Assembly (NCBI RefSeq): GCF_002899945.2
Contig: NZ_PPEG02000001.1
Coordinates: 1 to 64,000, forward strand
Length of the DNA: 64,000 nt
Direction of reading: 5' to 3'
Origin: Chryseobacterium viscerum
GTDB lineage: Bacteria > Bacteroidota > Bacteroidia > Flavobacteriales > Weeksellaceae
Part shown: in pieces, positions 26,233 through 35,438 of the stretch
Layout: the number at the start of each line of letters is the position of its first letter
How positions within the stretch are numbered: the first letter of the stretch is position 1
Made by a program: the position numbers and the translations under genes
The notes under the pieces: model-generated
Seen by the model: only the letters and a program-made list of their open reading frames with translations
Database searches by the model: none
Told to the model about the DNA's origin: nothing

Positions 26233-27192
26233 AACTTCATTCAATAGGATATCTTCAATATCATCCGGATAATCTACCTTAAGATGATGATCGGAAGCTA
26301 CCCATTCCATAATTTCCTGAAGATTTAAAACCTTAGAATTGGGAATTCCCATTTTGTCAAGGGCACATGCATTACATTCCTGTTCATATTGATTATGGAT
26401 CGGAATCACGAATAGTTTTTTATCCATAAACAAAGCTTCTGCAGGAGCTTCAAAACCGGCATTACACAAGATTCCTTCACAGCCTTCAAAGTATTTCAGA
26501 TACTGGCTTTCATCAATAGGAAATACTTCTACATTTTTCACCTTCACCTGTACTTTGCTGTATTTTGAAAATACTTTCCACTCAACAGGAATTTTTCTTA
26601 AAACCTTAATTATATTTTCATCTGCAAAACTAGGAAGGTAAACAAGGTAATATCCCTGCTTATAAGGATTAAGATTTCTGATTTTTCTTCTGATGACAGG
26701 TTTTTTGATCTGGGGATGATAGTTCTCAAAATGAAATCCGATTTTCCTTTCACTGGGAACATAGTATTTTAAGATCATCTCTCCCAGAAAATCTTTTTTC
26801 TTAGGCTTAGGGGTCTCCGGAAAACTCATTGATGCCTGATGGCTAAGCTCTATCATCGGCAGCTTTTTCAGTTTGGAAGCCCAGCCTGTCAACGGTTCAT
26901 AATCATTAATGATTAAATCGTACTGTGATAGCTCCAATTCTCTGATTATTTTGGCTGCTTCAAGAAATTTATTTTCGGTAAACGTTTTTCGGTAGGATAA
27001 ACCTCCTGTTTTGTTATAAAGAAGGGAAATACCCTTATATTGGAAATTAATGTCAAAATCAGCCTTTAATTGTGACTGGTGCCCGCTGATCAATGTATCA
27101 ACAGATGCGTGTTTTTTGAGAAGAGGAATTATTTCCTGTGCTCTGGCAACATGCCCGTTCCCAGTCCCCTGGAATGCATACAAAATCTTCAT
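26221..27192 (-). CDS. Glycosyltransferase family protein (MJ1255-like)
   Basis: A 323-residue GT-B-like protein. It has an N-terminal G-T-G-N-G-H-V-A-R-A donor/acceptor loop and a C-terminal GT28-like segment C-N-A-G-F-E-A-P-A-E-A-L with P-I-H-N-Q-Y-E-Q. These features match predicted glycosyltransferases of the MJ1255/VC2487 type. It abuts the LpxH-like gene without any gap (27192/27193), pointing to a joint role in lipid or envelope glycan metabolism, which is an inference. Confidence 0.82.
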   Translation of the reverse strand: MKILYAFQGTGNGHVARAQEIIPLLKKHASVDTLISGHQSQLKADFDINFQYKGISLLYNKTGGLSYRKTFTENKFLEAAKIIRELELSQYDLIINDYEPLTGWASKLKKLPMIELSHQASMSFPETPKPKKKDFLGEMILKYYVPSERKIGFHFENYHPQIKKPVIRRKIRNLNPYKQGYYLVYLPSFADENIIKVLRKIPVEWKVFSKYSKVQVKVKNVEVFPIDESQYLKYFEGCEGILCNAGFEAPAEALFMDKKLFVIPIHNQYEQECNACALDKMGIPNSKVLNLQEIMEWVASDHHLKVDYPDDIEDILLNEVLIL

Positions 27193-28029
27193 TTAGGAAA
27201 AATTGGTTACAATTTTCAGAAGAGCAGAATTGTCCATCTCCTGGATTTCTTCCACTTCATCATCTTTCAGCAAGTGCTTATGGTCATCATAATAAAAAAT
27301 TTTCCATTCTTTATCATGGTATTCTAAGGCAGACAGATTTTCAATCCAGTCCCCCGAATTCAAATAAGTGCAGGATCCTTTTTTGTTGACAACCTCACGA
27401 ATCTGTGGTTGGTGGATATGCCCGCAAACAACATAGTCATACTGATTGTCGATAGCAAGCTCAGAAGCTGTAAGCTCAAAGTCTCCGATATATTTCACTG
27501 CTTTTTTCACATTGTTCTTGATTTTTTTCGAAAATGAATATTTTTCTTTACCCATTTTTTCTAAGAACCAATTTACAACATTATTGATAACAATTAAGAG
27601 ATCATAACCTTTTCCGCCAAGTTTGGCAATCCACTTTGAATGCTGGACGGATGCATCGAAAACATCACCATGAAAAATCCAGGTTTTTTTCTGATCGATA
27701 TTCAGACAGATTTTATTACAGACTTTAAGCTTTCCAAGTTCAAAATCCGTGAACTTACGGAACATCTCATCATGATTGCCTGTAATGTAATAGACATCTG
27801 TATTCTTAGTGGCCAATGAAAGAATCTTTCTGATCACTTTCAAATGAGGTTTAGGGAAGTAAGACTTTTTAAACTGCCAGATATCAATAATATCACCGTT
27901 TAAAACTAAAGTTTTGGGCTGGATAGAATTGAGATATCTCAACAATTCTTTAGCCTTACATCCATAAGTTCCCAAATGAACATCCGATATAACAACTAAT
28001 TCAACGTTTCTTTTCATAGTTTTGTACAA
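27193..28029 (-). CDS. LpxH-like metallophosphoesterase
   Basis: A 278-residue calcineurin-like phosphoesterase close to UDP-2,3-diacylglucosamine hydrolase (LpxH), which makes lipid X in lipid A synthesis. Metal-binding motifs are in order: D-V-H-L-G, G-D-I-I-D, G-N-H-D-E and G-H-I-H-Q. A second in-frame ATG four codons downstream (MKRNVEL) is an equally good start. It is co-transcribed with the following glycosyltransferase. A true lpxH elsewhere in the genome cannot be excluded. Confidence 0.85.
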   Translation of the reverse strand: MYKTMKRNVELVVISDVHLGTYGCKAKELLRYLNSIQPKTLVLNGDIIDIWQFKKSYFPKPHLKVIRKILSLATKNTDVYYITGNHDEMFRKFTDFELGKLKVCNKICLNIDQKKTWIFHGDVFDASVQHSKWIAKLGGKGYDLLIVINNVVNWFLEKMGKEKYSFSKKIKNNVKKAVKYIGDFELTASELAIDNQYDYVVCGHIHQPQIREVVNKKGSCTYLNSGDWIENLSALEYHDKEWKIFYYDDHKHLLKDDEVEEIQEMDNSALLKIVTNFS

Positions 28030-28074
28030 AGAAACTAATTGAAAATTAACTGTATATGAATGCTATATTATTTT

Positions 28075-28815
28075 TTACAAAGAGTCCATTAGCTCTTCTG
28101 TGATTTCCATGTTGTGGTAAACGTTTTGAACATCATCGTCCTCCTCGAAACGCTCAAGCATTTTCATATTAGCTTTGAACTGTTCTGCATTCACCTCTTT
28201 TGTATTATTTGGAATTCTTTGAAGTTCTGCGCTCTTCGCTTCAATTCCAAGCTCATCTAATTTGTGAGATAAAGAACCGAAATCTTCAAAAGCCGTTGTA
28301 ATCATTACTTCATCTTCGTCTTTTTCAACATCTTCTGCTCCTCCGTCAATCATTTCCATTTCAAAATCATCCCAATCCATTTTGATCTGAGCCAAATCAA
28401 GGGTGAAAATTCCTTTTCTGTCAAAGATAAATGCCAATTCGCCATTCTTTCCAAGGTTACCATCAAACTTATTGAAAACGGCTCTTACATTTGCTACCGT
28501 TCTTGTTGTGTTGTTTGTAGTACATTCTACAAAAAAAGCAACACCTCCCTGTCCGTAACCTTCGTAAGTAATTTCTTCATAGTTTTCAGCATCAGCACCA
28601 CTTGCTTTCTTGATTGCTCTTTCTACATTGTCCTTAGGCATATTAGCCCCTTTGGCATTCTGGATACATCTTCTCAGTGCCGGATTAGCTTCTGGATCTG
28701 TTCCGCCTGCTTTTACAGCCAAAGCGATATCCTTTCCTATTTTAGAGAATGTTTTGGCCATTTTATCCCATCTGGCCATTTTAGAAGCTTTTCTATATTC
28801 AAATGCTCTTCCCAT
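28075..28815 (-). CDS. YebC/PmpR family protein
   Basis: A 246-residue YebC-family protein, by recent work linked to translation of problematic (proline-rich) sequences and by older work to transcription control. The start MGRAFEYRKASK at 28815 is the family start; the upstream in-frame ATG adds 11 unrelated residues. Conserved segments are N-P-A-L-R-R-C-I-Q-N-A-K, E-G-Y-G-Q-G-G-V-A and the acidic C-terminal region. A minus-strand TAATTTTG (28836-28843) is a possible -7 box. Confidence 0.95.
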   Translation of the reverse strand: MGRAFEYRKASKMARWDKMAKTFSKIGKDIALAVKAGGTDPEANPALRRCIQNAKGANMPKDNVERAIKKASGADAENYEEITYEGYGQGGVAFFVECTTNNTTRTVANVRAVFNKFDGNLGKNGELAFIFDRKGIFTLDLAQIKMDWDDFEMEMIDGGAEDVEKDEDEVMITTAFEDFGSLSHKLDELGIEAKSAELQRIPNNTKEVNAEQFKANMKMLERFEEDDDVQNVYHNMEITEELMDSL

Positions 28816-28854
28816 TTTAATTTTTAAATTTCCAACAAAATTAATCAAAAGTCA

Positions 28855-28891
28855 ACAAAAAAAAAATACCTCCAAAAAAATTGGAGGTATT
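28855..28891 (-). terminator. Terminator of the OmpA gene
   Basis: An 11-bp perfect stem (28865-28875 with 28881-28891) is followed on the minus strand by a run of T (A-run 28857-28866). It lies 20 bp past the OmpA-family stop. Confidence 0.88.
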
Positions 28892-28910
28892 CATTATTTA
28901 GAAAAATTAA

Positions 28911-30440
28911 TTATTTTTTCTTTTTAGCTGGAGCTTTTTTAGCAGCAGCCTTTTTAGCTGGAGCTTTTTTAGCACCTTTCTTAACAGCTTTTTTAGCTGG
29001 TTTAGCTACAGTTAAGTCATTTTTCTTGTAAGTATCCCACTCAGCACCTGAGATCGCTCTTACGATAACTTTTCTGTCTTGTTGTCTTTCAGCATCAGTT
29101 GCAGTTGCAGGAATTTTAGCTTCCTGAGAACCGATACCAATAGATTTCAATGTTGCAGGGTTTACACCTCTAGCTTCTAAAGCACCTACTACAGAAGCAG
29201 CTCTTTCTTTAGAAAGTTTCAAGTTGTAAGCAGCAGCACCTTTAGCATCTGTCATACCTACTACTACGAAGTTTTCAGATGGAGCATCTTTAATAATCTT
29301 AGCAGCGTTATCTAATTTTTCGTTAGACTGAGGTCTGATTGTAGCTTTGTTGAAATCAAATAAGATATCTTTCAACTCATTAGTTACTGTAACATAAGTA
29401 GGATCTTTTGGCTTAGGACATCCGTTGTATTCAGGAAGACCTGGAACAGTAGGACAAGCATCATCTTTATCTAAGATACCGTCACCGTCTGTATCTGGCC
29501 AAGGACAACCGTTGTTTTCAGCAGGACCTGCTACTGTAGGACAAGCGTCATCTTTGTCGATTACACCATCACCGTCAGTATCTGGCCAAGGGCATCCGTT
29601 GTTTTCAACTGGACCAGCCACTTCTGGACATTGATCGTCTTTATCTGGAACTCCGTCACCGTCAGTATCAGGACATCCTTGGAATTCTGGTAAACCTGGA
29701 GTATCTGGACAAAGGTCATCTTTATCTAGGATACCATCCTTATCTCTATCTCTGTTTCCGAATCTGAATAAGATGGAAGCAGAAGCCTGCCAGAAGTTAC
29801 CAACTGTAGAGTGGTCACCTGGAGTTGATACGTAATCTCCTTGAACACCAAGACCGAAGTTCTTAGTTACCCAGAAGTTAGCACCAGCACCTGTAGCTAC
29901 AGCAAAGTGATTAGCTTTACCATTCTCGTTACCATCTTTACCGTTAGTTACATTTTCGATAGGATTACCGTTAGCGTCAACAGATGTTCTAGGGAAAGCA
30001 AGTGCAGTATAGTCATGTCTTAAGTAGTTAGCACCTACTCTCAAATATGGATCAAACCAAGATTCCTCGTTCCATAAAAGACCTGCAGCGTGAGCCTGTA
30101 AACCAAGACCTGTCATTAGGAAAAATTCTTTCCCCATGTTGAATCTTTTGTTTTCAACATTTCCAACAGAAGTTTGCCAGTCAATTACTAAACCTTTACC
30201 AATGTTTCTAGCAACTGTTAGCTTAGACAATGGAGGTGTAATAGAAAAATTGTTCACATTGAACATATTTTTCGTCAAATTGTTAGCAGAGAACGTATTA
30301 CTGAAGTTACTTCTTGCTGCTACGTGGTTTTCAGCATGAGCACCAACTCCGATTAACCACGGATTGTTGGTAGTCTGTGCGAAAACAGTAGAGGCAACAG
30401 TAAGCGCCAATGCTGAAATTCCTAATTTTAGATTTTTCAT
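28911..30440 (-). CDS. OmpA family porin with TSP3 repeats
   Basis: A 509-residue outer-membrane protein. It has a signal peptide (about 1-21), an eight-strand barrel-like domain (about 25-230), a run of calcium-binding thrombospondin-3 repeats (D-x-D-G-D-G-V/I-x-D-K-D-D, about 230-345), an OmpA peptidoglycan-binding domain (about 355-465) and a lysine/alanine/proline-rich tail from about 478 to the end. Repeats 2-4 are nearly identical at DNA level, with P-V/A-E-N-N-G-C-P-W units. Likely a highly expressed envelope anchor. Promoter and terminator flank it, so it is monocistronic. The basic tail is unusual for an OmpA protein. Confidence 0.93.
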   Translation of the reverse strand: MKNLKLGISALALTVASTVFAQTTNNPWLIGVGAHAENHVAARSNFSNTFSANNLTKNMFNVNNFSITPPLSKLTVARNIGKGLVIDWQTSVGNVENKRFNMGKEFFLMTGLGLQAHAAGLLWNEESWFDPYLRVGANYLRHDYTALAFPRTSVDANGNPIENVTNGKDGNENGKANHFAVATGAGANFWVTKNFGLGVQGDYVSTPGDHSTVGNFWQASASILFRFGNRDRDKDGILDKDDLCPDTPGLPEFQGCPDTDGDGVPDKDDQCPEVAGPVENNGCPWPDTDGDGVIDKDDACPTVAGPAENNGCPWPDTDGDGILDKDDACPTVPGLPEYNGCPKPKDPTYVTVTNELKDILFDFNKATIRPQSNEKLDNAAKIIKDAPSENFVVVGMTDAKGAAAYNLKLSKERAASVVGALEARGVNPATLKSIGIGSQEAKIPATATDAERQQDRKVIVRAISGAEWDTYKKNDLTVAKPAKKAVKKGAKKAPAKKAAAKKAPAKKKK

Positions 30441-30469
30441 AGAATTAAATGATTAAATAATTGATAATG

Positions 30470-30501
30470 CAAAATAAATATAATTTTTCTTTATATACAA
30501 A
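30470..30501 (-). promoter_or_regulatory. Promoter of the OmpA gene
   Basis: The minus strand reads TTTG (30498-30501), 21 nt, TATTTTG (30470-30476), one base shorter than TAnnTTTG but correctly placed about 30 nt before the start codon. Confidence 0.5.
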
Positions 30502-30517
30502 GTTTTTCAAATGATTT

Positions 30518-30979
30518 TTAACTTTTCTTTAATATTCTGTCCAGGTTTCGTTTGTTTTCTCTATCTTTAATCGCCTCTCTTTTATCGAAAAGCTTTTTCC
30601 CTCTTCCCAGCGCTATCAGCACCTTTGCTTTACCCCTGTCAGTGATATATAATTTTAAAGGTACAATTGTGTTCCCAGCATCCTTTAACTTTTTTTCAAG
30701 TTTTTGCAATTCTTTTTTGTGCAAGAGCAATTTCCGTTCCCTTTTTGTTTTATGATTGTAAAAAGTTCCCAATTTATACTCGTCAATCATCATGTTAATG
30801 ATGTATAACTCCCCATCAATAAACTGACAGAACGATTCTGTGATAGATGCTTTGGATGAACGTAAAGATTTTATTTCGGTACCCGTCAAAACCATTCCTG
30901 CTTCGTACTCTTCAAGAATTTCATATTCAAAGCGGGCTCTTTTATTTAATATACTGACTGTTTTCTCAATCTTCATCAT
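30518..30979 (-). CDS. smpB: SsrA-binding protein
   Basis: A 153-residue tmRNA-binding protein required for trans-translation rescue of stalled ribosomes. The diagnostic sequences are K-R-A-R-F-E-Y-E-I-L, G-T-E-I-K-S-L-R and the basic C-terminal tail with K-K-L-F-D-K-R-E and R-N-L-D-R-I-L-K. Either of two adjacent ATG codons can start it. No tmRNA gene was seen in this window. Confidence 0.96.
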   Translation of the reverse strand: MMKIEKTVSILNKRARFEYEILEEYEAGMVLTGTEIKSLRSSKASITESFCQFIDGELYIINMMIDEYKLGTFYNHKTKRERKLLLHKKELQKLEKKLKDAGNTIVPLKLYITDRGKAKVLIALGRGKKLFDKREAIKDRENKRNLDRILKKS

Positions 30980-31069
30980 TTTAAAATTTCGTTAATGAAA
31001 TATATAAAAAATACCATACATTTAAAAACTTGACTATTATATTATTACAAAATACCCAAATTCTTTTCG

Positions 31070-31077
31070 TATTTTTG
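31070..31077 (+). promoter_or_regulatory. Probable -7 element of the ABC-F gene
   Basis: TATTTTTG matches TAnnTTTG and is 20 nt ahead of the ATG. No TTG was found at the usual -33 distance. Confidence 0.5.
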
Positions 31078-31097
31078 CGCCAAATTTACAAAACTAT

Positions 31098-32720
31098 ATG
31101 TTAACAGTATCTAACTTATCTTTACAATTCGGGAAAAGAGTACTTTTTGACGAGGTAAATATTATGTTTACCAAAGGAAACTGCTACGGGATCATCGGAG
31201 CAAACGGTGCGGGAAAGTCTACATTCCTTAAAATATTAACAGGAAAGCAGGATCCAACAACAGGAAATGTATCTCTGGAGCCAGGGAAAAGAATGTCAGT
31301 TTTGGAGCAGGATCACTTTGCTTTTGATCAGTATACTGTTCTTGAAGCAGTTTTAAGAGGAAACAAAAAATTATTCGAGATAAAAGAGGAAATGGATGCG
31401 CTTTATGCGAAAGAAGATTTCTCTGACGAAGACGGAATTAAAGCGGGTGAACTAGGTGTAATCTATGATGAAATGGGTGGATGGAACTCTGAATCTGATG
31501 CGCAAACGATGCTTTCAAACGTAAGAATTAAAGATGACATGCATTATCAGATGATGAGCGAACTGGAGAATAAGGACAAAGTAAAGGTTCTTTTGGCTCA
31601 GGCACTTTTCGGAAATCCTGATGTATTGATCTTGGATGAACCTACGAATGACCTTGATATTGACACCATTTCTTGGTTAGAAGATTTCTTGGCTGATTAT
31701 GAAAATACAGTAATCGTTGTATCTCACGACCGTCACTTCCTGGATACGGTTTGTACGCACATTGGAGATTTAGATTATGCTAAACTTAATCTTTACACAG
31801 GTAACTACTCTTTCTGGTATCAGGCTTCTCAATTAGCAACAAGACAAAGAGCTCAAGCTAACAAGAAAGCGGAAGAAAAGAAGAAGGAACTTCAGGATTT
31901 CATCGCGAGATTTAGTTCTAACGTTGCAAAAGCTAAACAGGCTACTGCAAGAAAGAAAATGATCGATAAATTAAATATCGATGATATTAAGCCATCTTCA
32001 AGAAGGTATCCTGCAATTATTTTCGAAATGGAAAGAGAAGTGGGAGATCAGATTTTAGATGTAAAAGGTCTTGAAAAAACAAAAGATGGGGAATTATTAT
32101 TCTCAAATATCGATCTTAATCTTAAAAAGGGTGATAAAGTAGCTATACTTTCTAAAAACTCTTTGGCGATCACAGAATTTTTTGAAATTCTGGCAGGAAA
32201 TGTTGAAGCAGACAAAGGAAATGTTGCTTGGGGAGTTACTACGAACCAATCTCACATGCCTTTAGATAACACAAGTTTCTTCCAGGAAGATCTTAGCTTA
32301 GTTGATTGGTTAAGACAATTTACCAAAAATGACGAAGAGCGTCACGAAGAATTCATGAGAGGATTCTTAGGAAGAATGCTTTTCTCTGGTGATGAAGCTT
32401 TAAAATCTTGTAAAGTACTTTCAGGAGGTGAAAAAATGAGATGTATGTTCAGCAGAATGATGCTTCAGAAAGCAAACGTTCTTTTATTAGATGAGCCTAC
32501 TAACCACTTAGACCTTGAAAGTATTACTACTTTGAACAACTCATTGTCAAATTTCAAAGGAAATCTTCTATTGGCATCTCATGACCACGAAATGCTTTCA
32601 ACAGTCTGTAACAGAATCATTGAGTTGACTCCAAACGGAATCATCGACAGAGAGATGACTTACGACGAATATCTTGCTGATAAAAAGGTGAAAGAATTAA
32701 GAGAAAAAATGTATTCTTAA
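31098..32720 (+). CDS. ABC-F ATPase (YbiT-like)
   Basis: A 540-residue soluble protein with two ABC domains and no transmembrane region, of the ABC-F translation-factor family and closest in pattern to YbiT. The first domain has an intact Walker A (G34-A-N-G-A-G-K-S-T42) and Walker B but a degenerate signature (M-S-E-L-E-N-K-D-K near 153). The second has an intact signature L-S-G-G-E-K (441-446) and Walker B L-L-L-D-E-P-T-N-H, but the P-loop is replaced by S-K-N-S-L-A-I-T (352-359). The composite sites are therefore one complete and one dead. Likely acts at the ribosome; nothing indicates drug resistance. Confidence 0.92.
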   Translation: MLTVSNLSLQFGKRVLFDEVNIMFTKGNCYGIIGANGAGKSTFLKILTGKQDPTTGNVSLEPGKRMSVLEQDHFAFDQYTVLEAVLRGNKKLFEIKEEMDALYAKEDFSDEDGIKAGELGVIYDEMGGWNSESDAQTMLSNVRIKDDMHYQMMSELENKDKVKVLLAQALFGNPDVLILDEPTNDLDIDTISWLEDFLADYENTVIVVSHDRHFLDTVCTHIGDLDYAKLNLYTGNYSFWYQASQLATRQRAQANKKAEEKKKELQDFIARFSSNVAKAKQATARKKMIDKLNIDDIKPSSRRYPAIIFEMEREVGDQILDVKGLEKTKDGELLFSNIDLNLKKGDKVAILSKNSLAITEFFEILAGNVEADKGNVAWGVTTNQSHMPLDNTSFFQEDLSLVDWLRQFTKNDEERHEEFMRGFLGRMLFSGDEALKSCKVLSGGEKMRCMFSRMMLQKANVLLLDEPTNHLDLESITTLNNSLSNFKGNLLLASHDHEMLSTVCNRIIELTPNGIIDREMTYDEYLADKKVKELREKMYS

Positions 32721-32743
32721 TCTGAACACATTCAATCTATATA

Positions 32744-32776
32744 AAAATACCTCAAAGCAATGCTTTGAGGTATTTT
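32744..32776. terminator. Bidirectional terminator
   Basis: A 15-bp perfect stem (32744-32758 with 32762-32776) with a 3-nt loop lies between the convergent ABC-F and M48 peptidase genes. Confidence 0.9.
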
Positions 32777-32799
32777 CGTTTAAACAATAAATAAAATAA

Positions 32800-33612
32800 T
32801 TATTTCGTCAATTTTGCAGTAGGTAAAGAAACTGTTCCGGGATCTTTCCATAATCCTTCTTTCTCAGCTTTCTTTTTAATAGATTCTGCCCTTTTATTAC
32901 TATCCGGGTGAGAATTGAACATTTTCTCAAAATTAGTTTGTGTACTTCCTTCCGAAAGTAAAGCCAATTTTTTGAACGCTGTATAAGCTCCTACTACATC
33001 ATATTTATTAGCCTTCATAAAATCGTATGAATAGGTATCCGCTTCTGATTCCTGTTTTTTACTGTGTGAAGCATCTAGAAATGCATTAGCCATCTTCCCT
33101 ACCTGGCTCTCATTAAGAGTAGCTACAGCAGAAGAAGCTGATGATGCTGCATCTAAGGCTGCTGCTTTAAGATAAGCCGATTTCATTGCATCTTTTGTAT
33201 CCTGATTTTTAACGTGTCCGATCTCGTGTCCGATAACTGCCAGCAATTCGTTGTCTGTCATAATATCCATCAGAGAAGAGAATACACGTACACTTCCGTC
33301 TGCACAGGCGAAAGCATTGATATCTTTCACTTTATAAACCTTATAATTCAAATTCAGACCGTCCTGAGATTTGTGTTTTCCAAACAGTTTGTTCAGTCTC
33401 ACAGTGTAAGGATCTTTAGGTCCTGCTACGGTATTATTTTTATCCATCCAGTCTACTGATTCTTTGGATAATTTAACCGCATCTTCGTTCGTAAATGTTA
33501 AAGCTTTTGCACCATTTGAAACTATTCCGGCTGCTTTTCCGAGGTTGATTTTTTGTGCATTGATCGAATACATTGCCCCCAATAACATAAGGCATACAGT
33601 AATTTTTTTCAT
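32800..33612 (-). CDS. M48 family metallopeptidase
   Basis: A 270-residue exported zinc peptidase. It has a signal peptide (about 1-19, ending S-I-N-A-Q), the zinc motif H129-E-I-G-H133, and a downstream E-A-D segment (E-S-E-A-D-T-Y) supplying the third ligand. This resembles the LoiP/YcaL/BepA type of periplasmic quality-control proteases. No lipobox cysteine was found, so it is predicted to be a soluble periplasmic protein. It is monocistronic. Confidence 0.92.
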   Translation of the reverse strand: MKKITVCLMLLGAMYSINAQKINLGKAAGIVSNGAKALTFTNEDAVKLSKESVDWMDKNNTVAGPKDPYTVRLNKLFGKHKSQDGLNLNYKVYKVKDINAFACADGSVRVFSSLMDIMTDNELLAVIGHEIGHVKNQDTKDAMKSAYLKAAALDAASSASSAVATLNESQVGKMANAFLDASHSKKQESEADTYSYDFMKANKYDVVGAYTAFKKLALLSEGSTQTNFEKMFNSHPDSNKRAESIKKKAEKEGLWKDPGTVSLPTAKLTK

Positions 33613-33709
33613 ATTTATTAAAAATTTGGAGCACGAAGGTAACCTTTTTTTAACAATTATTAAGTTGAAACTTAGTTCGAGATCATTTCAGAATGCTGTT
33701 TTTTTTCCT

Positions 33710-33717
33710 TATTTTTG
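33710..33717 (+). promoter_or_regulatory. Possible -7 element next to the recJ start
   Basis: TATTTTTG is a perfect TAnnTTTG, but it ends only 4 nt before the recJ ATG. If used, it would give an almost leaderless mRNA; no -33 box is evident. Confidence 0.35.
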
Positions 33718-33721
33718 TGAA

Positions 33722-35434
33722 ATGAGTCAAAAATGGATTTATAAGCCCGAACCCGATGAGGAAGTTGTGGACGGACTAAGTTCGTCACTTGGTTTTGGTA
33801 CTTTTGAATCTAAACTTCTCGTTTTAAGAGGAATTGACAACTATCAAAAGGCCAGAGAATTTTTTAAACCGAACCTTAACGATATACACAATCCGTTTTT
33901 AATGGCAGATATGCAAAAAGCTGTAGAGCGTATTGCCACTGCGATTGAAAATGGTGAAAAAATACTGGTATATGGTGACTATGATGTGGACGGAACCACA
34001 GCGGTTGCTTTGATGTACCTATATCTCAGCAAAATTGTTGAGAAAAAATATTTAGACTATTATATCCCGGACAGAAATTCTGAAGGATATGGAATTTCCA
34101 CAGAAGGGATTGATTTTGCCAAAGAAAATGGCTTCTCATTAATTATTGCTCTGGACTGCGGAATCAAAGCACTCGATATGATCAGCTATGCCAGCAGTCT
34201 GGATATTGATTTTATTATCTGTGACCACCACCTTCCGGGTGAAGAAATTCCCAATGCCGTAGCGGTACTTGACCCTAAAAGAAGTGACTGCCGATATCCA
34301 TTCAAGGAACTTTCCGGATGTGGTGTAGGCTTTAAACTTTGCCAGGGGCTTAATACCATTTATAAATTACCGGAAGCAGAATTATTTGAACTGACAGATC
34401 TTCTGGCCATTTCAATTGCTGCAGATATTGTTTCTATGACAGGAGAAAACAGGGTATTGGCTAAGATGGGATTAAAAACGCTTAGGAAAACCAGAAATCT
34501 GGGATTAAGATTGCTGATTCCTGAAGACAAGCTTTCTCATTTTGAAATTTCCAATATTGTTTTTGAAATCGCTCCTAAAATCAACGCTGCCGGACGAATA
34601 TCTCAAGGTAAAGCAGCAGTGGAACTGATGGTTTCTGATAATCTGAAGCATGCGAATCAGATTGTAAGTGACATCATGGATCTTAATGATGAAAGGCGCG
34701 AATTGGATATGAATTCTACTCTTTCTGCTCTGAATCAGATTATAGAATCTCAGCAGGAAAGTAAACATACCACTATTGTGTATCATCCGGAATGGAATAA
34801 AGGAGTAATTGGTATTGTAGCTTCGCGGCTTATTGAAACCTATTATAAACCTACGCTGGTATTCACAGATGGAAATAATGGAGAAATGGTAGCTTCGGCA
34901 AGATCTGTTTCCGATTTTGATGTCCATGAAGCGTTAGATATATGCTCCGAATACTTCCTTAAATTTGGAGGACATCATGCAGCTGCCGGCCTTTCGATGG
35001 AGAAGGATAAATTTGAAGCTTTCAAAGAAAAGTTCGAGAGAATTGTCTCTGAAAAAATCAAAGAACATCAAAAAGAGCCTTCCATTACGATTGATACTGA
35101 AATCATAATTGACGAAATTAACAGAGAGTTTATCAATTTCCATAGGAAACTGGCTCCCTTCGGTCCTCATAATATGAAACCTATTTTTACATTAACTGAT
35201 CAGAAACTTTCAGGATATGTAAAAACAATGGGAAAAGATAACAATCACCTGAAATTTTATATCAAACAGGAATCTACAGGACGTAATATTGAATGTGTGG
35301 GTTTCAAACTTGGACAATTTGTTGAAGATTTTAAAAACAAAAGCTTTGACCTGGCGTTTACCCTGGAAGAAAACCACTGGAAAGGCAATGTAACTCATTA
35401 TCTTAATATTAAGGATGTGAAGTTTAGGGATTGA
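33722..35434 (+). CDS. recJ: Single-stranded-DNA-specific exonuclease RecJ
   Basis: A 570-residue DHH-family 5'-3' ssDNA exonuclease used in recombination and mismatch/base-excision repair. Metal-binding motifs are G-D-Y-D-V-D-G-T, the DHH motif C-D-H-H-L-P-G and the DHHA1 loop G-G-H-H-A-A-A-G. The start at 33722 (MSQKWIYKPEP) is the family start; the frame stays open about 260 bp further upstream, but that part overlaps the M48 gene on the other strand and encodes nothing RecJ-like. Confidence 0.95.
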   Translation: MSQKWIYKPEPDEEVVDGLSSSLGFGTFESKLLVLRGIDNYQKAREFFKPNLNDIHNPFLMADMQKAVERIATAIENGEKILVYGDYDVDGTTAVALMYLYLSKIVEKKYLDYYIPDRNSEGYGISTEGIDFAKENGFSLIIALDCGIKALDMISYASSLDIDFIICDHHLPGEEIPNAVAVLDPKRSDCRYPFKELSGCGVGFKLCQGLNTIYKLPEAELFELTDLLAISIAADIVSMTGENRVLAKMGLKTLRKTRNLGLRLLIPEDKLSHFEISNIVFEIAPKINAAGRISQGKAAVELMVSDNLKHANQIVSDIMDLNDERRELDMNSTLSALNQIIESQQESKHTTIVYHPEWNKGVIGIVASRLIETYYKPTLVFTDGNNGEMVASARSVSDFDVHEALDICSEYFLKFGGHHAAAGLSMEKDKFEAFKEKFERIVSEKIKEHQKEPSITIDTEIIIDEINREFINFHRKLAPFGPHNMKPIFTLTDQKLSGYVKTMGKDNNHLKFYIKQESTGRNIECVGFKLGQFVEDFKNKSFDLAFTLEENHWKGNVTHYLNIKDVKFRD

Positions 35435-35438
35435 TGGA

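Noticed and set aside
31098..32720. ABC-F protein as an antibiotic-resistance factor
   Set aside because: The pattern follows housekeeping YbiT-type proteins, and no resistance-type linker extension or macrolide/lincosamide context is visible.
33464..33721. N-terminal extension of recJ
   Set aside because: The extension lies antisense to the M48 gene, does not resemble RecJ, and the family start is at 33722.
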